54,648 bases of DNA from Kineosporia sp. A_224 (GCF_002198655.1 NZ_MWLN01000204.1:25628-80275); one strand, 5' to 3'. Shown: positions 25,815 to 34,244, counted from the stretch's first letter. Notes: generated by a model not told the origin, from the sequence alone. A program made the numbers and translations.

Positions 25815-26846
25815 GTGGGGCCATCCACTCGAGGCGTCGTCGTGCCCGCGCGCCGGCGAGCCGTGACCGCGGGGCGCCAGTCCCTGGTCGTGGCGTGCCT
25901 CGTGCTCCTCGTCGGCTTCGCCTGGGCGTTCGCGTCCCCTGCCGCTGGTGCCGAGTCCGAGGGCGGCGTCTCGCTCTTCGACGACGACGGCGGCCGGGCC
26001 CTGTTCACCGCCGCGGACCGGCTCGCCCCGGGCCGGCCGCTGTCCGCATGCGTACGGGTCGGCACCCGGACGGCGCGGGCGGGCGACGCGGTCTGGTTCG
26101 CCGCCGTCGACGTGTCGGGGGCGCTCGCCCCGCACGTCACCGTGACGCTGGAGTCGGGCGAGGGCGGTCGCTTCGGGGACTGCACCGGCTTCACCGGGAC
26201 GACGCTGTGGACCGGCACCCTCGACCGGCTCGCTGCGGCGTCCGCGGGGAACGGCCTGGCGACCGGCTGGGCCCCCGCCGCGGAGCCGGTCCGCAGCTTC
26301 CGCGTCACCGTCCTCATGGACCCCGACCTGCAGGTGCAGGGGCTCACGGCCCGCGGGGACCTCGTCTGGCGGCTCGACCGCGACGTCGTCGTCGACCCGC
26401 CCGGGCCGACCGACACCCCGACGACCGAGCCCCCGAAGACGCCGCCCGTCGTCGACCCGACGCCGCCCCCGACGCAGTCCCCCACGCAGTCGCCCACCCA
26501 GACCCCGACCGGGACGCCGACCCCGGCCCCGACGACGACCGTCACCCCGGGCCCGACCGGGACCCCGGCCGTCGACGAGCCCGACGTCGACCTCGACGCC
26601 GGCGCCCCGTTCCTGCGGGCTGTCCGGGAGGCCGCCCAGCGCGCGAGCGCCGTCGCGGTCGCGGTCGTCCGGGAGCCGCAGTACCCGCTCGCCGCCCTGC
26701 TCGTCGCGGGCCTGTTCCTGCTCGTCCAGGACTTCATCGACCGGCGCGACCCCAAGCTCGCCGCGGCCAGCACGACCCGGCGGGAGACCAACACGGTCTT
26801 CCCCGACGTGTTCGCCCCGGGCCGGGCCGGCGGGCGGACCGGATGA
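25815..26846 (+). CDS. Membrane-anchored TasA/camelysin-like surface protein
   Basis: The protein has 343 residues. A signal peptide (VVACLVLLVGFAWAFASPAA) is followed by a beta-rich domain of about 130 residues whose landmarks match the TasA-like protein encoded at 29050: LFTAADRLAPGRPLSACVRV, LAPHVTVTLESGEGGRFGDC, TLWTGTLDRLA, AEPVRSFRVTVLMDPDLQVQ. A long Pro/Thr/Gln linker follows, then a hydrophobic segment (YPLAALLVAGLFLLVQDF) and a basic tail. This suggests a TasA-fold domain held on the membrane, perhaps an anchor for fibres of the secreted relative. The TasA relation is my alignment by eye. It overlaps the diguanylate cyclase gene by four bases. GTG at 25842 is an alternative start. 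Confidence 0.7.
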   Translation: MGPSTRGVVVPARRRAVTAGRQSLVVACLVLLVGFAWAFASPAAGAESEGGVSLFDDDGGRALFTAADRLAPGRPLSACVRVGTRTARAGDAVWFAAVDVSGALAPHVTVTLESGEGGRFGDCTGFTGTTLWTGTLDRLAAASAGNGLATGWAPAAEPVRSFRVTVLMDPDLQVQGLTARGDLVWRLDRDVVVDPPGPTDTPTTEPPKTPPVVDPTPPPTQSPTQSPTQTPTGTPTPAPTTTVTPGPTGTPAVDEPDVDLDAGAPFLRAVREAAQRASAVAVAVVREPQYPLAALLVAGLFLLVQDFIDRRDPKLAAASTTRRETNTVFPDVFAPGRAGGRTG

Positions 26847-28513
26847 GCGCGGCCGCCAAGGGCGCCGCCGGCGTCGAGATCGTGCCGCTCGGCGACCGCG
26901 TCGCGGCGATGGTCGGCTTCCGGGTGCTCTACCTCGTCGTCCTGCACGGCATGCTGCTCGCGCTGCACCTGCCGCAGCTGCGCACGGTGCTCGTGGCGAG
27001 CGCCGTCTACCTCGCGCTGACGACGCTGCTCAGCCTCGCCGTCCGGGTCGCCAGCACACCGGTCGCCGCCCGCTGCTTCGGCGTTGCTCTCCTCGTCGAC
27101 GGGCTGTTCGTCACGTACCTGCGGGAGACCCTCGGGCACCGCGCCGGCGTCGACATCGGCCCGCTCGCCCTGCTCGTCGCCGTCGTCCTCCTCGCCTCGT
27201 TCCGCACCGGGATCAAGGTGGCGCTGTGGCTCTCGGTGCTCTTCCTCGTGGCGCTGCGCAGCCAGGAGACCGGCCTGCTCCCGCCCCCCGCCGTCCTGCC
27301 CGGCGGTCTGGACGGCGAGCAGCGGCTGGCCGTCGACCTGCTGAGCCTGTGGCTCGTGACGATCACGACCGCCGCGGCCGCGGCGGCGGCGGAGCGCGAG
27401 CTGCGCCGTCGCCGCTTCGACGCCGAGGCGCTCGCCCGCTTCGCCGAGCGGCTCCACCTCGCCACCCGGGTCGAGGAGGTCGCCGGGCACCTCGCCGGGT
27501 TCGCCGGCGTGAGCATCGGCGCGACCCGCGCCGTCGTGCTGCGGACCGTCGGGGGCTCCGTCCAGCTCGTCGCGGACGTCGCCTCCGACCGTCGCGGGCA
27601 GGGCTCCGGCGCCGACCGGCGGCGGCTGCCGGTCGTCGTCGCGGACGCCGGCACGTCCGCCCTCCTCGACCTGCCCCGCAGCGCCGACAACCTGGCGCTC
27701 GCGCTGCGGCTCGACCCGGAGCGGGACCCGTGGCTGAGCGCCCTGCTCCCGGACGCGCGGCGGATCGCCGTCGCGGACATCACGGACGCACCGGGCGAGC
27801 GGATCGTCCTCGTCGTCGCCCTGCGCGGCCGCGGGGACCGCACCGAGAACCGTGCCCTGGAGACCTTCGCGCAGGCGACGGCCACTGCGTCCCTCGCCTG
27901 GTCGCGTGCCGACCTGCTCGTGGCGGCCGAGCGCCGGGCCTCGACCGACGGCCTCACCGGCCTGGCGAACCGCCGCACCTTCGACGACATGCTCGCCCGG
28001 CTGCACGAAGGCTGGACGACGTCCGGCACGCCGTACGCGCTCGTCCTCACCGACGTGGACAAGTTCAAGTCCGTCAACGACCGGTACGGGCACCAGGCCG
28101 GTGACGAGGTGCTCCAGATCGTCGCGCGGGTCCTCATGGAGCACGCCGGGGCGTTCGGTGCGACGGCGGCCCGGTACGGCGGCGAGGAGTTCGGCGTCCT
28201 GCTGCCGGGCGGCACGACCGACGAGGCGATGGCGCTCGCGGAGAAGGTCCGGCTCGCGCTCCACGGCGTCACCGAGCCGGTGCCCGTCACGTCGAGCTTC
28301 GGGGTCGCGGCGGTGCCCGAGCACTGCACCGAGCCGGCCGCGCTCGTGCACGCGAGCGACGCGGCGCTCATCCACGCGAAGAACACCGGCCGGGACCGGG
28401 TCGTGGCCGCAGGCGACTACGCGATGCCTGCGGGCGGGTCGGCCGCTCCACCGTCCGGTGCCGTGCCGCCCCCGCGGCGCAGGGACCTGCGGGCCCCGGC
28501 CCCCGGGAGCTGA
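26843..28513 (+). CDS. Membrane GAF-like/GGDEF diguanylate cyclase
   Basis: The protein has 556 residues. The first 190 contain about six hydrophobic helices. A GAF-like sensor region follows (RFAERLHLATRVEEVAGHLA). The GGDEF domain has STDGLTGLANRRTFDDML, LTDVDKFKSVNDRYGHQAGD and the active site YGGEEFGVLLPGG (GGEEF at residues 446-450). It should make cyclic di-GMP from two GTP. The RxxD inhibitory site is absent: FGAT stands at the RxxD position before the GGEEF, so product inhibition is probably lost. It is translationally coupled to the TasA-like anchor gene, suggesting that cyclic di-GMP controls surface structure. Confidence 0.92.
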   Translation: MSAAAKGAAGVEIVPLGDRVAAMVGFRVLYLVVLHGMLLALHLPQLRTVLVASAVYLALTTLLSLAVRVASTPVAARCFGVALLVDGLFVTYLRETLGHRAGVDIGPLALLVAVVLLASFRTGIKVALWLSVLFLVALRSQETGLLPPPAVLPGGLDGEQRLAVDLLSLWLVTITTAAAAAAAERELRRRRFDAEALARFAERLHLATRVEEVAGHLAGFAGVSIGATRAVVLRTVGGSVQLVADVASDRRGQGSGADRRRLPVVVADAGTSALLDLPRSADNLALALRLDPERDPWLSALLPDARRIAVADITDAPGERIVLVVALRGRGDRTENRALETFAQATATASLAWSRADLLVAAERRASTDGLTGLANRRTFDDMLARLHEGWTTSGTPYALVLTDVDKFKSVNDRYGHQAGDEVLQIVARVLMEHAGAFGATAARYGGEEFGVLLPGGTTDEAMALAEKVRLALHGVTEPVPVTSSFGVAAVPEHCTEPAALVHASDAALIHAKNTGRDRVVAAGDYAMPAGGSAAPPSGAVPPPRRRDLRAPAPGS

Positions 28514-28517
28514 GCCG

Positions 28518-29048
28518 TCAGCGGCCCGCGGGCCGCACGACGCCGAGCGTCAGGCAGGCGAGGACGGCGACGCCCGCCCATGCGAGGTCGCCGCGGGTCG
28601 GCCCGTGGCGGAGCATCGCGAGCCGGCCCGCGGCCGGCACGACGAGGCGGACCCGGCCGACGACGTCGGCCGGGTGCCGGGGCGCGCGGTCCGCGGTGGG
28701 GTTCGCGTCGCCCTTCGTCACGAGGTCGCCGTTGCCCTTGACCTCGACGACGCGGTGCGCGACCCGGCCGGAGGGCTGGGACGCGTCACGGACGAGGACG
28801 ATCTCGCCGCGGTGCAGGCCGGTCGCGCCGGGGTCGACGACGACGACGTCGCCGGGGCGGATCGTCGGGAGCATCGAGCCGGTGACGACGACGGCGGGAC
28901 GCCAGCCGACCACGAGCGGCCCGAGCGACCACAGCGCGAGGCACGCGAGGACGAACAGCCACGCGACGGCCGCCGTCAGCGCGACCGGTTCGGCGCGCTC
29001 GCGCAGACCCGGTGCGGGCGCGAGGTCGACGCAGACGCCGGACTGCAC
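28518..29048 (-). CDS. SipW-type signal peptidase I
   Basis: The protein has 176 residues with an N-terminal helix (VAWLFVLACLALWSLGPLVV) and a C-terminal helix. VVVTGSMLPTIRPGD contains the catalytic Ser. RVAHRVVEV places a His where ordinary bacterial type I enzymes have Lys, and LVTKGDANPTAD follows; this Ser-His pattern marks the ER/SipW class. Such enzymes process TasA-type precursors. Its GTG lies one base after the TGA of the TasA-like gene, so substrate and protease are co-expressed. It converges with the diguanylate cyclase gene, four bases apart. Confidence 0.92.
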   Translation of the reverse strand: MQSGVCVDLAPAPGLRERAEPVALTAAVAWLFVLACLALWSLGPLVVGWRPAVVVTGSMLPTIRPGDVVVVDPGATGLHRGEIVLVRDASQPSGRVAHRVVEVKGNGDLVTKGDANPTADRAPRHPADVVGRVRLVVPAAGRLAMLRHGPTRGDLAWAGVAVLACLTLGVVRPAGR

Positions 29049-29049
29049 G

Positions 29050-29682
29050 TCAGGAGTTCTGCGCTTCCCAGACGAACGTCGCGGCGGCCGACTGGCCCAT
29101 CGCGGAGTTCGTGTCCTGGAGCGTGTACGTGACCCGGTAGCTCCGGGCCTCGGGCGAGGCGCCGGTCGGCGCCCACGACGAGACCCCGGAGCCGAAGTCG
29201 GTGTGCGCGGTCGCGAACGAGGTGAGGGTCTGGCCGCCGGCGCTGAGCGTCGACGTCGCGGAGAAGCCCGAGCACGACAGCGTCGCGCCGCCGGTCGCCC
29301 CCGTGCCCTCCTCGACGGTGAGGTCGAGGTACTGGCCGAGGGTGCCGGACGGGGACGTCACGTAGAGCCGGACGCCGCCCGCGAGCGTGCCGGAGTAGGT
29401 GACGTTGATGCACTTGATCCCGGTGTCGCCGGGCTTGAGGCCGGTCGCCTGGAACATCACCGAGCTCGAGTCGTCGTCGGAGATCGCGACCGTGCCGGAG
29501 GACCACGTGTTCGAGCCGTTGTCGGTCGACGCCGTGAACGCGGCGTTCGAGGCCTGGTAGACGAGGGCGCTGCTCGCGACGAGCGCGAGGGGGAGGGCCA
29601 CGACCATCGTGCGGCGGCGGCCGCCGTCCCGGCGGCGACCGCGGCGGTTGCCGCGGGGCCGGTGCTGCACGCTGGCGGTCAT
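29050..29682 (-). CDS. Secreted TasA/camelysin-like (SipW-dependent) protein
   Basis: The protein has 210 residues. A very basic N-terminus (RGNRRGRRRDGGRRR) precedes a hydrophobic stretch and SNAAFTASTDNGSNTWSSGT, the SipW-dependent signal region. The mature beta-sandwich has FQATGLKPGDTGIKCINVTY, LGQYLDLTVEEG, TLSCSGFS and YRVTYTLQDTNSAMGQSAAA, as in TasA/camelysin (M73-like) proteins. TasA builds amyloid-like biofilm fibres in Bacillus; the actinobacterial relatives are poorly known. ATG at 29682 follows GGAAGGA. The next gene encodes its likely signal peptidase. Confidence 0.88.
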   Translation of the reverse strand: MTASVQHRPRGNRRGRRRDGGRRRTMVVALPLALVASSALVYQASNAAFTASTDNGSNTWSSGTVAISDDDSSSVMFQATGLKPGDTGIKCINVTYSGTLAGGVRLYVTSPSGTLGQYLDLTVEEGTGATGGATLSCSGFSATSTLSAGGQTLTSFATAHTDFGSGVSSWAPTGASPEARSYRVTYTLQDTNSAMGQSAAATFVWEAQNS

Positions 29683-29836
29683 GGTGGGGTCCTTCCCGAG
29701 TCGATCTCCTGCCAGACAGATCGGCATCCGCGGGGTGCCGGTTGACGGTTCGCGGGCCGCCGCCGGGGCGGTGCGGGGCGGACCATCCGGACGGCGGTAC
29801 GCCCGCCCGGTCGCCGCCACGAAGGGTGACGCCGGA

Positions 29837-29842
29837 TAGGCT
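29837..29842 (+). promoter_or_regulatory. -10 element of leaderless purQ
   Basis: TAGGCT, in the context GATAGGCTG shared with the purS upstream region, ends six bases before the GTG at 29849. Confidence 0.5.
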
Positions 29843-29848
29843 GCCCGC

Positions 29849-30565
29849 GTGAGGATCGGAATCGTCACCTTCCCCGGCACGCTCGACGACGTGGACGCCG
29901 CGCGCGCCGTCCGGGTGGCGGGCGGCGAGGCCGTCGCCCTGTGGCACGGCGACGCGGACGTCAGGGATGTCGACGCCGTCGTCCTGCCCGGCGGGTTCTC
30001 CTACGGGGACTACCTGCGCTGCGGTGCGATCGCCCGGTTCTCCCCGGTGATGAGCGAGATCGTCCGGCTCGCCGGCCCGCCGGAGCAGACTGCTCCCGGC
30101 CTGCCCGTGCTGGGCATCTGCAACGGCTTCCAGGTGCTCTGCGAGTCGCACCTGCTGCCGGGGGCGCTGATCCGCAACGACCACCGCAAGTTCGTCTGCA
30201 AGGACCAGCGGCTGCGGGTCGAGCGGACGTCGACGGTCTGGACGAGCGAGTACGCGGCGGGCGAGGAGATCGTCGTCCCGCTGAAGAACGGCGAGGGCGG
30301 CTTCGTCGCGGACGACGCGACGCTCGACCGGCTCGAGGGCGAGGGCCGCGTCGTGTTCCGCTACCTCGACGGCAACCCGAACGGCTCGTACCGGGACATC
30401 GCGGGGATCGCCAACGCGAGCGGGACCGTCGTCGGCCTCATGCCGCACCCCGAGCACGCCGTCGAGGCGCTCTTCGGCACCGACCGCGACGCCCGGGGCC
30501 GCTACGACGGCACCGACGGCCTGCGGTTCTTCACGTCGGCGCTGGGCGCGGTGCTCTCCGCCTGA
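29849..30565 (+). CDS. purQ: FGAM synthase glutaminase subunit PurQ
   Basis: This class I glutamine amidotransferase supplies ammonia to PurL in the fourth purine step. It has 238 residues. [19 protein letters not shown] begins the protein, [17 protein letters not shown] follows, [10 protein letters not shown] holds the catalytic Cys, and [11 protein letters not shown] holds the His and Glu of the triad. The GTG at 29849 appears leaderless. It is divergent from the TasA/SipW operon and separated from purS and purL, its complex partners. Confidence 0.97.
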   Translation: MRIGIVTFPGTLDDVDAARAVRVAGGEAVALWHGDADVRDVDAVVLPGGFSYGDYLRCGAIARFSPVMSEIVRLAGPPEQTAPGLPVLGICNGFQVLCESHLLPGALIRNDHRKFVCKDQRLRVERTSTVWTSEYAAGEEIVVPLKNGEGGFVADDATLDRLEGEGRVVFRYLDGNPNGSYRDIAGIANASGTVVGLMPHPEHAVEALFGTDRDARGRYDGTDGLRFFTSALGAVLSA

Positions 30566-30671
30566 CCGTCCCCGCGGGCGACGTCGGGAGCCGATGTCGA
30601 GAACGGGACGGCGGCTCCGTCCTGGGTCTGTGAGGCTGCCACCCCGGCACCTCGACGACGAGGAGGACACC

Positions 30672-31076
30672 ATGCCCCGCTTCATGCTGCTGCAGAACTT
30701 CGAGGGCGGCGCCGGCTGCGACGTCCCGATGTACGAATGGGCCCCGCAGGACGTCGAGGCGCACATCCGGTTCCAGGTCGACCTCAACGCCGAGCTCGAC
30801 GCGGCCGGCGAGCTCGTCGACGCCCAGGGCCTGTCCGGCCCGGACCTCGCGAAGGTCGTCACCGCCGACGGCGTCTGCGCGCCGGTCGTCACCGACGGCC
30901 CGTACCTGGAGGCCAAGGAGTTCCTCGCCGGGTACCGGGTCGTCGACGTCGACTCCCTCGACCGGGCGCTGGAGATCGCCGCCCGGGCCTCGGCGGCGCC
31001 CGGTGCGAAGGGCGTCCCGATCCAGCAGCCGATCCACGTGCGCCAGATCATGGCCGTGCCCGGGTCGGACTCCTGA
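30672..31076 (+). CDS. YCII/DGPF-family protein
   Basis: The protein has 134 residues. RFMLLQNFEGG, VDLNAELDAAGELVDAQGL, VTDGPYLEAKEFLAGYRVVD and the closing PIHVRQIM are typical of the YCII-related family called DGPF, here with DGPY in place of DGPF. Genes for these proteins regularly precede ECF42-type sigma factors and are needed for their function in some systems. ATG at 30672 follows GAGGAGG. The sigma factor gene begins 22 bases after the stop, so they are probably one operon. Confidence 0.88.
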   Translation: MPRFMLLQNFEGGAGCDVPMYEWAPQDVEAHIRFQVDLNAELDAAGELVDAQGLSGPDLAKVVTADGVCAPVVTDGPYLEAKEFLAGYRVVDVDSLDRALEIAARASAAPGAKGVPIQQPIHVRQIMAVPGSDS

Positions 31077-31098
31077 CCGCAGCCCCGCCGGCGCCGTC

Positions 31099-32325
31099 GT
31101 GACCGACCGCACCGAGGACCTGCTGCGCGACCTCGCGCCGCGGGTCCTCGGCGCGCTCGCCCGGCGCTGGGGCGACTTCGCGGCGTGCGAGGACGCCGTC
31201 CAGGAGGCGCTGCTCGCCGCCGTCGGCGCCTGGGCCCCGCCGCCCGGCGGGGCCGGCGTGCCCGCCGACCCGACGGCCTGGCTGCTCCAGGTGGCGCACC
31301 ACCGGCTCGTCGACCACTGGCGCAGCGAGACGGCGCGGCGCCGGCGGGAGGAGGTCGTGGCGGTCGAACCGCCGCCCGCGGACGCGACGGCGACCGACGA
31401 CACGCTCGTCCTGCTCCTGCTGTGCTGCCACCCGGCCCTCACCCCGGCGTCCGCGGTGGCGCTCACGCTGCGCGCCGTCGGCGGCCTGACGACGGCGGAG
31501 GTCGCCCGGGCCTTCCTCGTGCCGGAGAGCACGATGGCGCAACGGATCTCGCGGGCCAAGGCGACCTTGCGGGCGCAGGCGGCACCGTTCGCGATGCCGC
31601 CCGCCGACGAGCTCGCCGACCGGCTGCGCGTCGTCCTGCACGTGCTGTACCTCGTCTTCAACGAGGGCTACACGAGCACGGGCGGGGAGGGGCTGCACCG
31701 GGTCGAGCTCTCCGCGGAGTCGATCCGGCTGACCCGGCTGCTGCACCAGGCCCGACCGGACGACGGCGAGGTCGCCGGGCTCCTCGCGCTCATGCTCCTC
31801 ACCGACGCCCGGCGCCCGGCACGCACCGGGCCCGCCGGTGAGCTCGTCCCGCTGCCCGAGCAGGACCGCTCGCTGTGGGACGCCGCCCTCGTCGCCGAGG
31901 GGGCCGCCCTCGCCGACGCCGCGCTGGCCCGGCGCCCGATCGGCGAGTACGCGCTGCAGGCCGCGATCGCCGCCGTCCACGACCGGGCGCCGTCCGCGGC
32001 CGCGACGGACTGGCGGCAGGTGCTCGCGCTCTACGCGGCGCTCGAGCGGCTGTCGGGCAACCCGGTCGTCACGCTCAACAAGGCGGTGGCGCTCTCGATG
32101 GTCGAGGGCCCGGACGCCGCCCTCGCGCTGCTCGCCACCCTCGACGGCGGCCCGCTGGCCGCCGGGCACCGGCTCGACGCCGTCCGGGCGCACCTGCACG
32201 AGAGCGCCGGCGACCACGTCGCGGCCGCCGCCGCGTACGCCCGCGCGGCCGGCCGGACGACGAACGTCGCCGAGCGCGACTACCTCACGCTGCGTGCCGC
32301 GCAGCTGCGCATCACGGGGCCGTGA
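31099..32325 (+). CDS. ECF42-like sigma factor with C-terminal TPR-like extension
   Basis: The protein has 408 residues. The sigma-2 region is RWGDFAACEDAVQEALLAAV and the sigma-4 region is GLTTAEVARAFLVPESTMAQRISRAK. A long helical extension (DUF6596/TPR-like) follows with LVFNEGYTSTGGEGLHRVEL, LLALMLLTDARRPARTG and NPVVTLNKAVALSMVEGPD. There is no anti-sigma gene nearby. ECF42 members are controlled through their extension and the adjacent DGPF protein, matching the gene before this one. GTG at 31099 is chosen by family length. Confidence 0.92.
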   Translation: MTDRTEDLLRDLAPRVLGALARRWGDFAACEDAVQEALLAAVGAWAPPPGGAGVPADPTAWLLQVAHHRLVDHWRSETARRRREEVVAVEPPPADATATDDTLVLLLLCCHPALTPASAVALTLRAVGGLTTAEVARAFLVPESTMAQRISRAKATLRAQAAPFAMPPADELADRLRVVLHVLYLVFNEGYTSTGGEGLHRVELSAESIRLTRLLHQARPDDGEVAGLLALMLLTDARRPARTGPAGELVPLPEQDRSLWDAALVAEGAALADAALARRPIGEYALQAAIAAVHDRAPSAAATDWRQVLALYAALERLSGNPVVTLNKAVALSMVEGPDAALALLATLDGGPLAAGHRLDAVRAHLHESAGDHVAAAAAYARAAGRTTNVAERDYLTLRAAQLRITGP

Positions 32326-32388
32326 ACCTTTCGGGCCCGGCGGTCCTCCTACCGTGTGTCGTCCGTCCGGCCATGACCAGGAGTCCCG

Positions 32389-33570
32389 ATGCGCACCGTG
32401 ACCGCCCCCGCCCGCCCGCTGCTCGCCGTCGCCGCCCTCGGGCTCGCCGTGGCTCTCACCGGCTGCAGCGGGGCGGGCGTCCGGTTCACCCCCGCGACCT
32501 CGACGGCCGCCGAGGGCGCCGCCGGGGCCGACGCGCCGGGCGCCGCCGGCGGCACCGACGCGGCCGCGAGCACCGACGAGATCCGGCTCCCCGAGTTCCC
32601 CGTCTACCGGGTGCCGGACGTCTCCGCGCTCACCGCCGCCGCGACCCGCACCCGCTCCGCGATCGCTGCCGCCGTGCCGCTCCCGCCCGGGGTCGAGGTG
32701 ACCGGGGCCCGTTGCGACGCGAAGGGTGCCGTGGTCAACCGGGCGGGCGCCAGCGGCGAGGGGCAGACGATCACCGACGCGGGCGTCAGCGACATCGACG
32801 CCGACGGCGGCGGCCAGCTCGTCGGCGACGAGGTGATCTACGACGTGGCCGCGGACGGGTCGGGCCAGATCACCGCACCGGACGCCGTCCTGGCCGTCGA
32901 GGCCGACGGCAGCGGTCAGTACACCGGGGAGATCGTCTACCAGGTGGAGGCCGACGGCTCCGGCTCGGTCGTCGGCGAGGACTCCTACGACGTCGCGGCG
33001 GACGGGTCCGGCCGCTGGGTCGGCGCGGCGGGCGTCGTCGAGAACAACGGCGACGGGTCCGGTAGCTGGATCGGGGAGTACGGCGAGGTGGTCGTCAACG
33101 GTGACGGCACGGGGACGATGAACGACGCCCCGATCACCATCGCGCCGATGCCGAAGTTCGCCCTCCTCGGGACGCTCCCGAAGCTGGCGAAGCTCAAGCC
33201 CGTCGGCCGGCCCTGCGGCACCCTGATCCGGATCTCGGCGGGCCTGCTCTTCGACTTCGACTCCGACGCCGTCCGACCCGAGGCGCAGGAGGTGCTCGCG
33301 GGCGTCGCGACAGCCCTGGGCGGCACCACGAAGCGCGTGCAGGTCGACGGCCACACCGACTCCAAGGGCAGCGACGCCTACAACGAGGACCTCTCGCTGC
33401 GCCGGGCGCAGGCCGTCGTCGACGCGCTCACCGCGGCCGGGCTCGACGCCCCGATGACGGCGCGTGGCTTCGGCGAGACCCGGCCGGTCGCCGCGAACAG
33501 CACGGGCGGCAAGGACGACCCGGCGGGCCGGCAGCTCAACCGCCGCGTCGAGATCGTCGTCCCGTCCTGA
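32389..33570 (+). CDS. OmpA-family lipoprotein with seven DGSG repeats
   Basis: The protein has 393 residues. The lipobox ALTGC places the lipidated Cys at about residue 26. Residues 132-250 hold seven short repeats, each centred on (A/G)DG(S/G/T)G and spaced 16-17 residues apart (ADGGGQL, ADGSGQI, ADGSGQY, ADGSGSV, ADGSGRW, GDGSGSW, GDGTGTM), which suggests a beta-solenoid or hairpin stack. Residues 270-393 are an OmpA-like peptidoglycan-binding domain: FDFDSDAVRPEAQEVL, VDGHTDSKGSDAYNEDLSLR, GFGETRPVA, NRRVEIV. It should tie the membrane or repeat module to peptidoglycan. Confidence 0.88.
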   Translation: MRTVTAPARPLLAVAALGLAVALTGCSGAGVRFTPATSTAAEGAAGADAPGAAGGTDAAASTDEIRLPEFPVYRVPDVSALTAAATRTRSAIAAAVPLPPGVEVTGARCDAKGAVVNRAGASGEGQTITDAGVSDIDADGGGQLVGDEVIYDVAADGSGQITAPDAVLAVEADGSGQYTGEIVYQVEADGSGSVVGEDSYDVAADGSGRWVGAAGVVENNGDGSGSWIGEYGEVVVNGDGTGTMNDAPITIAPMPKFALLGTLPKLAKLKPVGRPCGTLIRISAGLLFDFDSDAVRPEAQEVLAGVATALGGTTKRVQVDGHTDSKGSDAYNEDLSLRRAQAVVDALTAAGLDAPMTARGFGETRPVAANSTGGKDDPAGRQLNRRVEIVVPS

Positions 33571-33593
33571 GCCCGACCGGTCCAGATGCTCGC

Positions 33594-33622
33594 TTGCTAG
33601 CACTCTAGCTCAGAGGTACGCT
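33594..33622 (+). promoter_or_regulatory. Promoter with operator-like palindrome before RHH gene
   Basis: TTGCTA (33594-33599) and TACGCT (33617-33622) have a 17-base spacer. GCTAG-CACT-CTAGC (33596-33609) lies across the -35 and spacer. The -10 ends seven bases before the GTG at 33630. A binding site here would block transcription, fitting autoregulation by the small DNA-binding protein. Confidence 0.55.
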
Positions 33623-33629
33623 CGGCCTC

Positions 33630-33788
33630 GTGCCGGACGACGACAAGCAGCAGTTCAACGTCTACCTGCCGGGGACCCTGGTCCGGCAGGTGAAGCACGC
33701 CGCGGTCGACGCCGAGCAGTCGCTGTCGAGGTTCGTCGAGGAGGCGCTTCGGGAGCACCTCGCGCGCCTGGGCGAGGAGCCGTCGTGA
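33630..33788 (+). CDS. 52-residue ribbon-helix-helix protein
   Basis: The protein reads [19 protein letters not shown] (beta strand then helix A) and [20 protein letters not shown] (helix B), the plan of CopG/Arc-type dimeric repressors. Such proteins often autoregulate or act as antitoxins. No toxin gene follows; the next gene encodes a VOC protein. The GTG start is leaderless from the promoter above. The stop lies in a 13-bp repeat. Confidence 0.78.
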   Translation: MPDDDKQQFNVYLPGTLVRQVKHAAVDAEQSLSRFVEEALREHLARLGEEPS

Positions 33789-33818
33789 GGGGCCGTCGTG
33801 AGGGGCCGTCGTGAGGGA
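33780..33818. repeat. 13-bp tandem repeat, three copies
   Basis: CCGTCGTGAGGGG at 33780-33792 and 33793-33805, and CCGTCGTGAGGGA at 33806-33818. The last copy supplies the GAGGGAG ribosome site of the next gene, so expansion may have created or moved that site. Confidence 0.8.
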
Positions 33819-33824
33819 GCAGCC

Positions 33825-34199
33825 GTGAGAGTCATGCCGATCCGGTACAGCGCCGACGTCGCGGCGGCGATCGCCTTCTACCGGGTGCTGGGGCTGGACC
33901 CGGGCGCCACCGCCGCGTCGGGCGTCTGGGCCGACCTGCCCGCGACCTCCGGCTCGCTCGCGCTGCACCGGGCCGAGCCGCCGGCCGACCGCGGCCCGGC
34001 CGGGGAGCACGGGCCCGGCTGGTGCGAGCTCGCGCTCGTCACGGACGAGCCGCTCGGCGCCGTCCACGCCCGGCTCGTCGCGGCCGGCTACGCGCCCGAC
34101 GCCGTCGTCGACGAGGCGTTCGGCCGGTCGTTCCGGGTCGCGGACCCGGACGGCGTCGTGGTCCAGGTCAACGAGCACGACGAGAACCTGCACGGCTGA
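33825..34199 (+). CDS. VOC (glyoxalase/bleomycin-resistance) family protein
   Basis: The protein has 124 residues with one betaalphabetabetabeta pair: IRYSADVAAAIAFYRVLGLD at the start, then WADLPATSGSLALH, and near the end FGRSFRVADPDGVVVQVNEHD. The family binds metals and small molecules; the substrate is unknown. GTG at 33825 follows GAGGGAG by five bases; ATG at 33834 is an alternative. Confidence 0.85.
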   Translation: MRVMPIRYSADVAAAIAFYRVLGLDPGATAASGVWADLPATSGSLALHRAEPPADRGPAGEHGPGWCELALVTDEPLGAVHARLVAAGYAPDAVVDEAFGRSFRVADPDGVVVQVNEHDENLHG

Positions 34200-34244
34200 C
34201 CACTCTCCTGACACCTGCCCGCGCCCCGGGCTAGCGTCGGTCGC

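Noticed and set aside
32800-33130. Regularly spaced repeats that could suggest a CRISPR array
   Set aside because: They are codon-level repeats (GACGGGTCCGG-like) in the OmpA lipoprotein gene with period near 50 bases and variable sequence, not exact repeats with spacers.
33630-34199. RHH and VOC genes as a toxin-antitoxin pair
   Set aside because: The VOC protein shows normal glyoxalase-fold features and no toxin family resemblance.
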